64,000 nt of DNA from Luscinia megarhynchos (taxonomy: Eukaryota; Chordata; Aves; Passeriformes; Turdidae), in assembly GCA_034336665.1 (NCBI GenBank), contig JAPFBE010000002.1:7176146-7240145 (forward strand). The letters are read 5' to 3'. Position numbers and translations under genes: made by a program. Positions 13,481 to 27,353 of this stretch are shown in pieces; position 1 is the stretch's first letter, and each line of letters starts with the position of its first letter. The notes under the pieces were generated by a model, which was given only the letters and a program-made list of their open reading frames with translations, did no database searches and had not been told where the DNA came from.

Positions 13481-14741
13481 CAACAATTAACTTCTTAAAT
13501 ATCCACTCCTCTTTGGTGAGCTCAGACAGGATATAGAAAAAGGAGAACAAGCTGCCTGCTTAGTCAAGAACTTTCCTGGAAAGCAAAGGACTAGAAGCCT
13601 CTGCCCTTCTGGGCTTAAGATTCAAGTATTTTTCCAGTCCTGATACAGTTGGGCAGAGCTCTTAAAAAATGTCCTAACTCAGTATGGTTTGCATTTTTTT
13701 GCCTTCTCAGTCTCTCCAACCCAATCTGACCATTACGTGTGTACTGCACAGATTTTCCCTTTCCTTGCATTTATGATTGAGGTATATTTACTTTTGGTAA
13801 TAAAAGTCATGAAGCCTGCAGAAAGGAACATTCATATTAAAGGAAGAGATCAGCGGATTGTCAGGTTTCCTTGCAGTGTTGGCAATATTCATATTGAGTA
13901 TTTGAATATTTGGTAGGCTGAAGAGCATTATAGCTCTGAAAGAATGAGTCCTCCAACCTTAGAAGTCTAGTCTTATGCTTAGAAAGACATTGGAGTGTGG
14001 TCTAAACAGCAGGGTAAAATAACCATGATCTGAATGACATCTGGGTTTCTTTGATGCCAATAACATTTTTCTGTTCTCTTCTTTCACTTTCTGGTGGCTG
14101 TCTCGTTTAGCCATGGCAAATTACTGCCACTTAATTAGTATGCCCATATGTTGTTCCTTCATAGTTTCTAGCTTTATCAATCTGCTACAATTCCTCAGTA
14201 TTACCAGAGTTCACAAAATTGACAATTGTTCCATTATTTGAGAGTATCACTGATGCATAACTTTGTAATTTTCTACTGCTTGCATGATGGCAGAAATGTT
14301 TCTTGCCACATATAAAATCTAGAGGAAATGTTTGCTATATGATTTCCTTACTTACAATCCTTAAGACTGAAAATAGTTTCATAAATACTTCATATTCTGA
14401 TTGATTTTCATGCACACAGCTGGGAAGAGAAGGAAGAATGCCAGAAGTATTGTATGAGCAGTTACTCTTGTCAGGTGAGAAGGAAGAATGGATTGATGAA
14501 AACCTCTGAGAGAGAGTCTGGTTTTGATGAAACTTCTTGTTCAGTTAGGAGATAATAAAAGCAGCTCTAACTGGTTTTATTGTAAGATGTGTCTCATCTT
14601 GAATTTCCTTAACGCTCACATCATATATCCCCATATCGACAGATTTTGGTCTTGTTTTTATTTTGTCCAAGCATGTTCCTTCTTTGAATTTTGATCTTAC
14701 TCTTTTCATGTTTTAACAGTTCTTTCCTCTGCTTTTCACAG

Positions 14742-14818
14742 ACTGTTTTTGAGAGGAATTGTCAATCTGATGACTGTGCTGCTGATTTGAAACTTCAGGG
14801 TAAATTATTGCTCTCTGG
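14742..14818 (+). CDS. ITGA9: ITGA9 exon B (thigh/calf-1 junction)
   Basis: The acceptor is CTGCTTTTCACAG with a long pyrimidine tract, and the donor is TGG/GTGAGT. The exon has 77 nt, enters in phase 0 and leaves with two bases (GG) of a glycine codon that the T opening exon C completes. It encodes TVFERNCQSDDCAADLKLQG then KLLLS. The two cysteines in NCQSDDC form the short loop that opens calf-1 in integrin alpha chains, next to the genu where a metal ion is bound in several family members. From memory human ITGA9 reads NCRSEDCAADLQLQGKLLLS, nearly identical. The CAADLxLQGKLLLS wording is one of the best reasons for calling this alpha-9 rather than alpha-4. The exon is short and sits alone between two long introns. 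Confidence 0.95.
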
Positions 14819-16795
14819 GTGAGTAGGTGAACTTTTATTTTCTTTCTTGCACACTAGTATGACATTTATTTTATGTGGAATGGCATTGAAAAGCCAAAAT
14901 ACAAACGCAGATGTTTTAGATCCATGCTAGAAAGATGGTGACAATGATGCCACCTTTAGTGCAAAAAGGTCTTGAGATGTTCACAGAATCTGAACTCTTG
15001 TGGTGGTGGGTTGTGGTCACATAGAGTGCAAGACACTTTCACCTTAACAGTCACAATGGACAAAAATAGAGAAAACAGATAGAGTAGTAGAGAGGGGCAA
15101 AGGAAGTAAAGATGCATGCTAAAATCAATTACCTATGTGGAATTTTTCAAAATACTGTTCATGACATGGTAGGAGTAAAACTGCATGAAGAAAAGCAGTT
15201 TGTTCTGTCACATGTAAGGTTGAAAAAATCCCTCAGAGCATGGCAAATTATCTTCAAACTACTGCTTTCTGTTTCTCAACTTGTAGTTTTGCAAACTCTT
15301 CTAAATACTCCTCATTTCAAATTCTTCTTGTTGCAACTTGGGGATGAGTTTCGGATTTCACTTTCTTCTGGGATAATAGAACTCATCAAATAGACCAGAG
15401 GTGAAGTTTATGTTCTGTCTCTTGTGACTTGTGACAAAACAATTGTCTATTGTTTTGCCTGGATGTGTATTCAATTTGGGCATAAATCAGGCTAAAAGTG
15501 AACTTCACATGACTTCTGTTTCCTTTTTATTTTTTTTTCAGTATTTTTAGAGATGGAAATGCTGATGTGAGTTATTTAATTGTGTGCTAGAGATTTTGCT
15601 ATTTGGTGGAGAATCTGTGAAGTGCATTGCTTTCAGGTCAGGAAAAAGAGTGAAAGGCAAAAAATCCCCAACAAACAACACAAACAAAACAACATAAATA
15701 GAAGAAGTGATAGTCACAGACATGGTTTATATAAATCTACAGCATGCTGTGATGGTAATTGGAGGCAAAACTGAGCCAGAGTCAAGTCTGAGAAGTTACA
15801 GACGGACTTCTCCAGACATGACTGAAATCCACGTGAATGTTTTGGGGGATTGGAGCAGGGTTAAGTTTCAGGCTGCAGAGTCCAAGGTTTGACTGCAGTT
15901 AGTCTGGATATTTGACTCAATCTTTGTGGTGAGCAAAATCTGTTGAGAGCCAGATAGGTGTCTGTGCGGATTAGAGAAGCTAGTGAAGGATTTTGTCCCA
16001 CAGTTGAAGAATAAATAGCAAGGGACAGATCCTAAAACTTGTCAGTGTATAGTAATCATTGCAGTAAGAGCTGCAGTTGGGATTGGACCATTAGGCTGCT
16101 GGTTTTTACAGCTGTTATTTATGTTATCTTGGCAATTTAAAAGTCACACCTGCCATAAGAGCTTAGGATATTCAAATACAGTTTCTACATTTGTAATGCA
16201 AAATATTCAACAAATGCTCTCAAGTTTTCTTTATGCAGTGACAACCTGAAGTCCTTTTTGAAATAAACAGGATGTTGTTGAATCTCTGCACAGTATGGTC
16301 TTTCTTTAGCTAAAGGGCTCTGTACTACTGCCTGATTAAAAGATAGTGAACAGAGAAAAGGTGGAAAGAATTTTGGAGGTGGAGAAAGCTGTGCAAGTGC
16401 TAGTTGTATTCAGCATATTCACAAATTATATGAGAAATAATCTGCTAGACTTGAATAGCAAGATGATAAAGTGTGCCAAACCTATTAAACTATTCAGAGC
16501 AATGAAAAAAAGGAGCAAGGAGGTATGCTTTCATGAAGTGTGTGATTAATCTGTGGATTTTACTGTTTGGGTTACTGTAAGTGCTGAGACTGTATATAGT
16601 AGTGAAATGGCAGATATAAATTCTGAAAGCTGCAGAAATATATCAAGAAAATGCCACTCTGTACTTACCTTCTTCCATTGTTGTCTTGCTTTCACTTGTA
16701 GTTGGAAACAGGGCTCTCTGCTACATTAACTGTCTGTCCTTATACAATTTTCTTAAATTTGAAGCATGTTAGAGCCAAAAGCTGTTCAGAGCTGG

Positions 16796-16829
16796 AACTA
16801 TACCTTGCTATATATGGCAAGGTATAGTT
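16796..16829. repeat. Perfect 13-bp inverted repeat (hairpin)
   Basis: The arms AACTATACCTTGC (16796-16808) and GCAAGGTATAGTT (16817-16829) are exact reverse complements, separated by the 8-base spacer TATATATG. On either strand the RNA could fold into a 13-bp stem with a small loop. It lies within intron B-C, well away from any exon. The stem is too short for a typical microRNA precursor, and no further pairing is obvious outside the arms. Confidence 0.85.
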
Positions 16830-17173
16830 TTGTTCATCACCATATATGCTTCCAAATGTGTGCTGGTTACAGCATATATGTGCTGAGGAAGTTATCTCAA
16901 ATTACATTGTCATCAAGAGAATTGTTTGCATTCTTATGAGCTCAGGAACTGCACAAACTACTGTGGTACAGAGTTCACCTATGATACATTTGAATCATTA
17001 GAATTACCCAGTTATAAGGTCCAGCTTTGAAGATATGAGACCCCAACCAGTAACCAAGCACTATGCAGCCACTCATTCACTCCCCCACCAGAGGGACTGG
17101 GGGAGAAAATCAGAAGGGTAAAAGCTAGAAAACTTGTGCATTGAGATATAGACAGTTTCTTACAGGAAACAAA

Positions 17174-17460
17174 ATTTTTTTCTTTTTTTTTTTTTTTTTG
17201 GTATACTGAGCGTAATGTGAGATGGCACCATCAGTTGTGGTCAGCTGTCCTGTCTGTGTCTCCTTCCAAGCTCCCATGCACTCCCAGCTTCCTTGCCAGT
17301 GTGGCAGTATGAAAAGCAGAAAAGGCCATGGCTCTGTGTAAGTCTGGCTCAGCAGTAATGAAAAGTTCTCTATATTATCAACCCTGTGTTCAGTGCAAAT
17401 AAAAACCTCAGCCACATACCAGCCACTGTGAAGAAAATAAACTCTACCCCAGCTGAAACC
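17174..17460. repeat. T-tract followed by LTR-like avian repeat fragment
   Basis: An almost pure T run (about 17174-17200, one C) is followed by sequence I recognise as a frequent bird repeat. It contains GGCACCATCAGTTGTGGTCA, later GAAAAGCAGAAAAGGCC, and later GAAGAAAATAAACTCTACCC near 17432. I associate this wording with the LTR of a bird endogenous retrovirus, but I cannot name the family or the orientation. The low-coordinate edge is sharp at the T run. The high-coordinate edge is uncertain, somewhere around 17460. Read on the minus strand, the T run would be a poly(A) tail, which would be unusual for an LTR. It may instead be an expanded mononucleotide tract. Confidence 0.5.
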
Positions 17461-20400
17461 AGCACACCTACATACCAAATGAATAATAGGAAAACCAGCC
17501 TCTGCTGGCAAGGGCTAAACAAGCCTGCTCTGATTTTAATTTTGCTTGGGATATTCCTCCTCTCCTGAAAACTTACTTGTGTGCATTTAATTTGGGAGCA
17601 CTTCATTTTGATACATAACAACTAAACAGCCCAGGATGTTAACACTCAGTCTAAGTGACTACATAATAGATGGCCATTTATCCAAAGTGCTAAAATCAAG
17701 CAAATTTGCACGTGCTAGTTAGAAACTTCACTGCTGCTCTGAGCAGATATGATTGGGTTTGCCTTGTTATTTAATGTTGTTGAGGTGCTGCTGCATATGG
17801 AAATAGTGCTGCTGGGCAAGCTAAAACCCTTCACTGTGAATTCATGGAAAAGGACAGGGTAGGACTGTTTGGAAGCAGGTGATGATAAAAAAATGTTAAA
17901 GCCTTCTAACTTCATCTGGAAGTTTTGCAAAGATATAGGAAGCTAGAGATGGGATGAGTTCTTCTCTTGAATGTTTTTGTTACAGTGAAAGGAGTCCTTG
18001 GTGACTTGGATTGAAGACCAGGGTTACATGCTGTATTGGATTCAGGAAGAGTTAAGATGCATTCATTCTGGAAAGAAAAAGATTTGTTTTCAGTTAACAG
18101 ATAAATCTCTTTAAGGCTTGTGCACCTTCTTTAGCATCAGTTTGCATGTAAACCCATCCAGGTTCCTGAAGGGATTGCTGGACAAGGAGCCAGCAGTCCT
18201 GTTGCTGGTGACAGATGGTAGGCAGGGCAAGGGTCATGGGCTGTGGCTTGGCTGGTTCAGACCAGATTTGGAAAAACCTTCCTGTATAGGCAGTTCATGC
18301 TGCTGAGGAATGAGGTGTGCTGAGATGCTGTGCTCTGCCATCCTGGGTTTTAGGACTACTTTGGAGGTCTAGGTCCCTGCTGACCTCATTTGTGGCTGGC
18401 AATAAGTGCGTTCAGAAGGATCAGAATGGATTTTCTGACCTTTAGAAATCACTTCCACCAGCTTTTCTTTAGTGTTCTGATGTTTCTTGAGGTAAATCCT
18501 CTCTGTAACCTAAGCAAAATTGCTTCAACAAAATCAGTCTGTCTTCAACACAGAAATATCTGAGTAGGGATGGTCATGGGCATGCTCCAGGACTGTGGCT
18601 GGAACCTTGCCACTGGGACTCCATGCCTCTCACGGAGTGCCACCTCTGCCATGCAGCTTCACAAGAGGGGAGGCAAAGCAGAGCAAACTGTGAGGATTGA
18701 ACTCCCCATGGCAGAGTTCATGAGCTGGCATGTAGAAACAGATGCAGTGGTGTGTGCCAGTATTGCTGCAAATGTCCTGGATTGATCCAGGTTGGCCTGG
18801 ACTTTCTCATAGGAGTATGAGTGTTGCTAGCCTAGAACTAGAGATGGCATTTAAGAAAAAGGAAAACGTAGCTGTGGAATGTGCTTGGGGACTTGATGAA
18901 GGCAGCATTAGGAGAAACTGAAGGAACAGAAAAAAGGCATTTCATCTTTCCAGTCATGACTGTTCTCAAACCCATTTTTCTTAAAGAACAAATAAATGAA
19001 GTTTTGGCAGCATGGCACAGAGACATGACTCATTGCCTCCCCTTCAACAATTCTCCAATTGAGTCTTGCAGCTGTCCTAGGAAATGGCAAAATCTGGCCT
19101 TATCCATGCAGTTATACCCTGAGGATAGTGGTGTTGGTGATTTATAAATGAAGAGACTTAAAAGTGTCCTAGTGTAAAGAATATATGTATGTATTCTGCA
19201 TGGGTAACTTTAACGACACAACCTGAAACCGTAAGAGAAATAGGAATATGACATTTTGCAATAAACTTTATCTTTTTTGATCATAACTTGGTCCAGGTTT
19301 CCTCTCCAGCAATTCACTACTGAAATACAAAATGTTATGTTAATTACTATTTTCAAGTATTTTTTAGTGTTAAAAATATATTTTTTACCAATCATTTGAC
19401 TTTAATGCCTCACTTTTGTTCTCTCAGCACAGTTGATATCTTTTTTATCATATTTCTGCAGCAACTAGCACATTTTTATTGACCCTCTCATAGATTCTTA
19501 TTTCAAAGCTGAACTGCTTCTGTTTCTTCAATATGTGCTGAGGTAAACTCTGAAGAAGGTGTTTTGCAGAAGTTTATATCTCCCTAGCCTTTTGTATCCA
19601 TTCATTTGGTACTTTATGTGGGAGAAAAGGTCTCTGGCCTTTTAAGAAGAACCTGAAATTGCTGAGGGAGGTCTTGTCTGACATCCCAATGCAGTTTTGG
19701 CTCCTGACCTGATGTCTCTCAGTGTGACTGGCTCTGCAAAGGCAGTGGTAGTTATCAAGCCTTTTTAGGATGTAACAGGAACCAGCTGAAAAGTGTGAAG
19801 TTATCTGAGGAACAGTGAGGGTCAGTGTTTGAAAAAATGGACTTTCTTCCAGCTATAATAAACAAGCCAGCTGAAAAGACCAGAGCAGAAGGGATGGCTG
19901 CTTCCATGTGAGGCACAGCTAAGAGGGAAATCCTGTATGGCTGTGTAAATACACTGACAGCCCGTGTGTTGCAATGAACAGAGCAGCTTTACCAAAAACA
20001 AACAGTACAAGAAGAGAGAGAGATGATGTTGTGAATGTCATGTAGCTACACAAGCTGTGTGTATGATATGTAAATTGGGTTGTAAGATAGAACTATAAAC
20101 CCCCTTGGTTAGAAAATGCTGTAATAAATATTGCTATTTTTGAGAAGGTTCCAAGAGGAAGTCTGTCTTTCATTCAGACCTTATTTGACATGAGGTTGCT
20201 TTATATCCATCATTAGAACAGAATTGCTTATCCATCCAAGTGCTTCTGACTGATGTTTGGCCATTAGGAAGAGGCAGCTTGCTTTTATGTGCTGGTTTAG
20301 AGCATCTTCAAAGGCCACCATTCATTAGGCCTAAATTTATGTTCTTCTCCTACAGACTGGCGGGGGTAGGTTCCTGTATATACTGCTTAAAATTGATTTT

Positions 20401-23400
20401 TTTTTAAAATGTGAAATTGGAAGCCAAAGGAGTGACAGGTGCATTTAGCAGAAATTTTCAACTTTTTCCAAATTATGGATTTAATTGAGTTGAAGTGAAC
20501 ACTTTTTTCAAAAGTTCTCTTATGAAATGGAATTTTTGTGAAATATCCTTTTCCAATTGAAAGGTCAAGTTTGTGGGTTGGGCTGTTTCTCCTTCCATTC
20601 GTTACTCTGAAATTAGCCAGAGAAGGGACAAAATTCCAGTCTGTCAAATATTTCCTCGAGTTTAAAATGTTTCCATTTTAATGAAAGAGTAATTTATGAA
20701 GAAAAAGTATTTTCCAGTGTTATCTGGTCAGTCTCTCAGAAGATTGGTTTTGCCTTTTTTTCCATATAAATTCCTTCTCTGACTTAGTAAAGGAATAACT
20801 TTCAATGCCAATACTTCTTTTATTTCTGTGACCTCTTTTGTCTTATGCATGGCTCTGTATAAGATAAGCAGGTGAATGATTTGATGTAATGTTTTAGGAT
20901 ACAATATTGAAGTACTTAACCCAAGCTTCTCTGAAAAGACAAAGGAGAGTGTGCATCACTTCCACGATTTGAGCTTACAGCTCTCTTTATAATCATATTA
21001 TTTGTATTATTGAGGAGTGAATAATTTTGCATAGGAACTCTCTATGCAACTGCAAAATGGACTGTTTGCAAGTTCTGTGTATAGATACAAGGTTGAATAT
21101 GTTAATAGACCCATTAAATCCATCAGAAGAGACTCCCTCTGGTTCTGTAGGCACATTATCAGATATTAGGTACCTGATTAGAAAAATGAACCTCAGAAGT
21201 TTCATATTGACTTGTCAAATTATTACAGAACCTGAGCTGAAAGAATCCAGAAATCATAGATAAAATATGTTACGACAGCCTTGTCCAATTTGCTTTTCAC
21301 CAGCACAAGGTGTAACAGCACAGAACATGAGTTAGTGTTGTAACAGTGCAGAAAATCAGTGTGTTCTGAAGGGAGGAGCAGTAACATAAAATTTTGAACA
21401 GAAAGTTCAAGGCTTTTTGAGTGTATCTCATTAATACAGTAATGCTTACTAAAAAAATTAGTAAAGGTTTTCAGTGATCATAGACTCTTGCAAAGCCACA
21501 AAGCAAAGTTTCAAGCCTGTGGTTTAATGTGGGAAGCAAAGGTCTTTGATAAGTTTGACCAGGGTCACACCTCAGCGCTTGGCCTCCTTTGATAATACAA
21601 TGGAAATTTGTTTCCAGAGAAGCACCATGTTTCATAATATGCCCATTGAGGTTTTTTGCCCCTAAAGTGCATCTTAACAAAAGAGTTGTGGTGAGAAACA
21701 CAATATCCTTTTTTTGTGGAGCTTAATTATTTGCTCTGATAATATCTGCTTTTCCCTTCCTCTTCAGTCATAGGAAATGAAGAATTTGTTTTCACTTATT
21801 TTATTTTTCATTGAATAGACAATTTTTTGAACAATTTCTGACATTCTGTTTACCCTAGACAATCCACTCTATGTAGCGGAGCTCCTAAGATGAAACTCAT
21901 ATCTGCTTTACAAAAAACAACCCAAACTGAAATTAGCAAATGTTATGGTTTAGCATTTCTGGTGCTAGAGAAGTGGTCTGGACAGCCAAGACACTATGTG
22001 TGTAAAGCTGTGTAAGCCAATATGGATAGTCCCAACTCTCAGAGCACAAACACAGAGCCATGTCTGCAGTCATGTGCTGCCCACTGATTATTTGGTAATA
22101 CCTAGTGCTGTCCTAGCTCATGATCTTTTAAACTAACAAAAATGTTCTAAGGAAAAAAAAAAGATAAAACACTGGGAAAATGGATGCAAGTAGATTGCTT
22201 CCTTTTTTCTCAAAAAGTCATATCAAGTCTTATGCTTAATTTAAGACCTTTCACAAATTATAGCATAGTTTAATGTTATTTAAAAGTGATTTTCTGCACT
22301 GCAAAGGTTGCAATGAAAAACTACTTACTAGCATTTCATGTATATTTGTATTTCTGTTTGGAATTTGGCTTTTTTTGGTGAAAATGTAAAGAAGAATTCT
22401 GATTTCTAATTTATTTATCTTTTACCTGCAGTCAGTTGTTAGTGTACTGAATGCTGAGTTTGTGAGGCATATGGAAAACTCTGTTGTAACTCATCCGGGG
22501 TTGGATTTGCAGTTTCCTCTAAGGGCAGGGCCCATAATTAATCAGGATGTAGTGCAAATTGCAGTGGGAGCATAATCTCAAAGCAAAAGTGAATGTTTTC
22601 TGTTGTCGAGGATGAATGGAGATGAAGAAATGGTTTCTTGGTTCCCATCTGGTTCGTTGTGCTCAGAGCTCCATAAATCTCTCCCAAAATAAATAAACCC
22701 AGCTTGATAACAGTGGACAGTCCTCTTCCTTTTGAAAATAGAGTGATGGAACCCATATGGATGGTAATAGAACTATCAAGTGATGAGTGTTAACAAAGCA
22801 GAGTAGTCCCCTTATCTAGTACAAGAATACAGGTTCCCAGTCTCTATTTTCTAGTAACAGGTCACTGATGATCAGTCAAGAATATTGTACAAGCCAGTCT
22901 TGTCCCTTTTAAACACTGGTTTTGCTTTGAAAGAATAATTTAACTGTATCTACTGGACTAGGATCTTGTTGTTTGTTATTTTAAACTAAAGAGATGTTTT
23001 TTCATATTATTTTAATTCATTGCTAGGCTGCTGTGTAACCTGGATCTCCTTGTGAACCTCCCAACTTCAGTATTTTATGGGCTTAAGATAGTTAAAGTCA
23101 CTGTTGCTCTAGCAACTAAAGCATAAAGCTAGCAAAACAAAAGCTTAACTTCGGGAAGCACTGCCATATATCAGCTGCCTCAAGAGGTGGAAATTCTTGA
23201 TAATGTACAGACCACAATGAGAAGCAGATGCACTTCTGTTCTGCATTTGTAGTACACATCTTGACTGGTACAGATGTGCACATATATGTACATATACATA
23301 CATGCATACATCATCTTTTGTGATGCAGCTATGTGAACTTTTTCTGTATTACATCTTGAAATTGCAAAATCTGGTGAGTCACAGAGGTTCTTCGTAGGTC

Positions 23401-23996
23401 GCCAGGTAAATCCTCCTCCTGGTTTTGTGTGAGCTGTAGAGGAAGTGTGCTGTTATGGGGATAGGTTGCTTATCATGTTTGACATTTAGGCATAACTTAC
23501 TCTTGGAGTAGAACCCCTGCTACTGCAAAACAAATTGCCTTAAGTAACAAAGCTGTTATGTTTCTAATGTTTTCTCTCTGTTTAAGTGCCTTTTATTGAC
23601 CTCTGAAAGTGTTTGCTGGATAGGGCACTGATATTCTCTCATCAATGCTTAGATGAGCATTAGGTTTTTAAATTGCATATTGCACCCCAACATCCCAGAA
23701 GCAGGAAAAGCAATTGAAGCTATTTCATAGCAAGAATTCTGTTTCTGAAGGAGTAATTTTTATGGTAAACACATAGGTTTGCATGATGACTTCATTAATT
23801 ATCTAGTTTCTAGAAACAGTATGGTATAAAGTGCTATTGATTCAGCTTCAAATTTCAGATCTATGGTCACTTTAACAGAGCTCTTCAAGTATTTTAACAA
23901 ATAGAGGGATAAATTTGTCCCAGAAGCACAGTAATGTCGATTTCAAGGATAGCTTGTAAAGATGGTAGTTTGTATATGTGACTGCAAGGGTGAAAG

Positions 23997-24012
23997 ATTA
24001 GATTAGATTAGA
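23997..24012. repeat. Short tandem repeat (GATTA)
   Basis: Three consecutive GATTA-type units are visible, in a run too short to be a strong microsatellite. Confidence 0.7.
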
Positions 24013-26511
24013 GTTTCTCTAGGTGTTGTATCTCATCTTGCTTTCATGTCAGAGTTTCATAAACCAGAGCAGCTTGATTCAAGCCAAAACTGCTCTCTGG
24101 AGTAAACATTGTGTGAAAACAGAGGTGGCTCTTTTCCTATTGATTTTTCAGTTCTGTTTTTAAAGGGTTGTGAACATCTGGGTGTAATTGAAATTACTGA
24201 TAATAGTAAAAGGGCACCAGATTCCTGTAGGGTGATAAGGGGTATTTTTATGCAGATGTTATTCCCTGTTCTGTCCATTTTATTTCAAAGTTTGAAGGCA
24301 CACATGGCTGGGATTTATATCTGTTTTGTACTTAAGGAGAAGAAACTACACTTGGGGAAAAGAGGACAATTTCCAGAGAAGCATCAAATATGTGGTAACT
24401 AGCCATAATTAGGAATTACTGTTTTTTCTATCCATAGTAAAAAGTGTTGTGTGATGTGTGTCTTCCCCCACCTCCAATTCTCCTGGCCTTTCCACCTCTT
24501 CTTTACTACTCAAAGGCTTTAATTTTTAACATTAAAGTGTAAGAAAGATGGAAGAGGTAAGGCTCTGTGCCACATCCCTGAATTGTAATATATGTGGGAA
24601 CTGAAGCACTAGAGACAGCAGCCCTGTGCCAAAAAGGTGCTGGCACAAGCAGTTCTATGGCCATAGCCCTGGGCTCACCACAGTAAGCACTTTTTTCATG
24701 TGGGACGTTTAGTTCCTTCCAAAGGGGAACACTGGAACACTGTAATTCAGTTTCCATCAAGAGCAATATTCTTATGGTACTGCTCTTAACCTGTGCTCTT
24801 CTGATACAGAGCCTTGGCTGACCACTCCTTGAATTCTCAATTATATATTTTCTATCACCTATATGCTGTGTAGTGCTCAGGGCACACTGCAAAGTCTCTG
24901 CTTGAGAACTAGACTGAGAAATACAGAGGATGAAGTGGTCTGATGGCCTCACTGCTAGTTTGCTATAGCTGGCTTAATGTACCTCAGACAGGCTCAGGTC
25001 ATCAGCTGTGTGAGGTCTCTGTGCCTTTGCTGGCATAGACTTCAGCATGAGGAAAGCAGAAGTTAATGCTGAATAAGCCATGGTATCTCGAACGTTTGGC
25101 CCAGTCCTGAGTCTAAACTGGCTGTGAACTTTCCAGAGGGAATTGCAATGAATTCACATACGATAAGACTGTGTAACCAAGCAGTGTAAAATCTGATAGC
25201 TTTGCCCCTTGGAAGGCTGTTTAAAATTTTTATATGATTTATATTTGTTTCTGAGGCTGCCACCTCTCAGTTTTGCCCTGAGATATCAAATGAATTCCCC
25301 AGATCAGCTGAGGGTTTCAGCTTTTCAATGGCCCTTGAGGTTTAAGTATTTGCAAAGTCTCCTCCTGAAGTTCAACTAATTCTGATGCCTGCAATTAAAC
25401 CAACAGAAGAGTTATTCAGGGTTCATGTAAAGGGTCTGTGGAGACAAAATTAATATTTAATCATCCTAGTAACTACAAAAACCAACTGCAGTGCTGGTTG
25501 CTGAAGGCAGAAATCTGTTTGGATCTGTGTTGTTGATTTACACCTTTTATTGATTTAAAAGCAAATGCTGGGTTCTTTAATTTCTTTTGATGGAGTTGGA
25601 GGACAGATTGGACTTCAGTTGTTTGAAGCATTTTTACCCATTTGCAGTCTAATTGACCACACTTGTAACTTCCACTGTCTATTGAGCAGTAATGGTGATT
25701 TATCCATGTAGTTATGCTAATTTGCTGTAAGGAAAGAAAGGTTCCTAATACAAAAGGGAAAGTCAATGACCCAGATAATAGGGTAATTGTGACCCTGCCA
25801 CATTCCTTGCCCTATGTATGATCTGCACAGACTGAGAGTAAGTGCTGAATGCCTTCTCACTTCTAAAAAAAGTTCACCCTGGTGAAATAGAGAAATGAAA
25901 TGGAGAAAATGTCCCTACACACCATTTAGAATGCAGATTATGTGCCCACTGACCCATGTTAATAAAAAGCAGCATCTTGAGGGATGGACAAATGAAGATT
26001 GCACATCTTTTCAATTTATCTTCCTCAGATGGTCTTTCTTTGCTCACTGACCAATGATGTGCTGTGGACATTAACAATTAGAGCATTAAAGTATGCAAAA
26101 AAGATATTTGTTTTATCCTGGCATTTGCTTTCCTTTTCTTAATCACTTAAGAAGTAAATTAAACATCTCTACATTCAATGTGTACTACCACTGTCAGTGA
26201 ATTTAAAGCTATGGCAGAAATTTGGAGCCTTATTTTGGAATCTCTTGTTGCTTTCAAGTTTGGGTCATGTGAATGAAAGCTGGAAGTACTTAGTGCTTTT
26301 GAATTTAAAACTTTTTCTTTCCATGCAAATATTGATAACTTGACATCCTTCAGGCATCCGTATGTATGTGTATACAAATGTGTTTGTCTATATATAATAA
26401 ATGTGTACATCTACAGTCTACCCAGAACTTTTACTCAGTTCATTTTTTGGATGCAGTATCTCATATAACAAGATGGTAGTATTCTGTCCAATTAACTGAT
26501 TATTTCTTGAT

Positions 26512-26640
26512 ATTTTTCCACTTCTTTTCTTTCTTTACTTTTCTTTTTCCTTTTTGAGCTTTTTTGTTTGGTTGGTTGGTTTTTGTTTTGTTTTTGTTTT
26601 CTTTTGTTTGTTTATGGTTGTTGGTTTTTTTGTTCTAGCC
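26512..26640 (+). repeat. Strand-biased T-rich (pyrimidine then T/G) tract
   Basis: About 130 bases are almost free of A and dominated by T. The first half is pyrimidine-rich (CTTTTCTTTC-like). The second half is T/G-rich (GGTTGGTTGG, TTTTGTTTTG). The only other letters are a few scattered A residues. It produces the artefactual hydrophobic open frame beginning at 26554. It is a low-complexity tract of simple-sequence origin. Confidence 0.8.
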
Positions 26641-27353
26641 TTTCTTCCTTTATGTGAGCTAAGTTACAAGGATCATGTTGAGAATATTGGCTGCTGTGTA
26701 GTTCTCATACATGAAAATATAAACAAAATGTCCTTGCTTGATTACATTTCTTAAATTGTTTGACAAACCTTGTTGAGATGGAGGGGTGGCTTTAGTTAGT
26801 TTTCTTGTTTCTGAAGGGTGACAGCAAATTCTTTAGCTGACATATTTTGACTTGGCAGCTAGGTGCTTAACGTGTGGCAGGCTTCTGCAGCAGGATGGCA
26901 CCCGAGCAGTTCCAGCCCCACAGCAGCCTTCTGCCCTTGTGACATTACTCTCTCCAGCAGCCAACAGGGGCTGGTAGCTCCCCTGTAAATGGGGAGGTTC
27001 CTAATCCTCTTCTCACTGCATTCCAGATGTACACAAATTCAGTGACTCAGAGGGCTGCTCTTTTAAAATGGGACTTACAGCACTGTCTTATGGCACTTAG
27101 AACCCCTTTCAGGGGGAAAACTGATCTCACCTGCCAGCCTAAAATCAGTTTGAGGTTTATTAGTGTGTGAATTTTGTGTAGGAGCATCTACAGTGAGCTT
27201 TTAAAAGTGGGATTTCTCTCTCTGTTGAGAAAGAAGGTTCATTTTGGTGTGATACACTTTGTATACAGAGTGGTAGCTATAGAAAGGAGTGACACAACCC
27301 ATTGGTGCTAATTTTTGAATTACTTTTTGTGGGGGTCAGTTTAAAATATGATT

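Larger units (their letters stand above)
5944..14741 (+). other. ITGA9: Intron A-B (about 8.8 kb)
   Basis: Donor GTCAGA is at 5944 and acceptor TTTTCACAG ends at 14741. The intron carries a rearranged minus-strand CR1 LINE (about 8180-9060) and the first copy of an LTR-like repeat (about 12955-13480), both listed separately. The rest, roughly 5944-8170, 9070-12950 and 13490-14740, shows no exon, RNA gene or repeat that I can name. Open frames there, such as the minus-strand ones at 11814-12317 and 12576-12989, have no recognisable motif. Confidence 0.85.

Noticed and set aside
24506..24952. Minus-strand open frame of 148 codons
   Set aside because: No recognisable domain, signal, splice edge or codon pattern. 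The length is within what chance gives in 64 kb.
26554..26754. Plus-strand frame encoding a hydrophobic, membrane-like peptide
   Set aside because: It is the translation of a low-complexity T/G-rich tract, not a gene.
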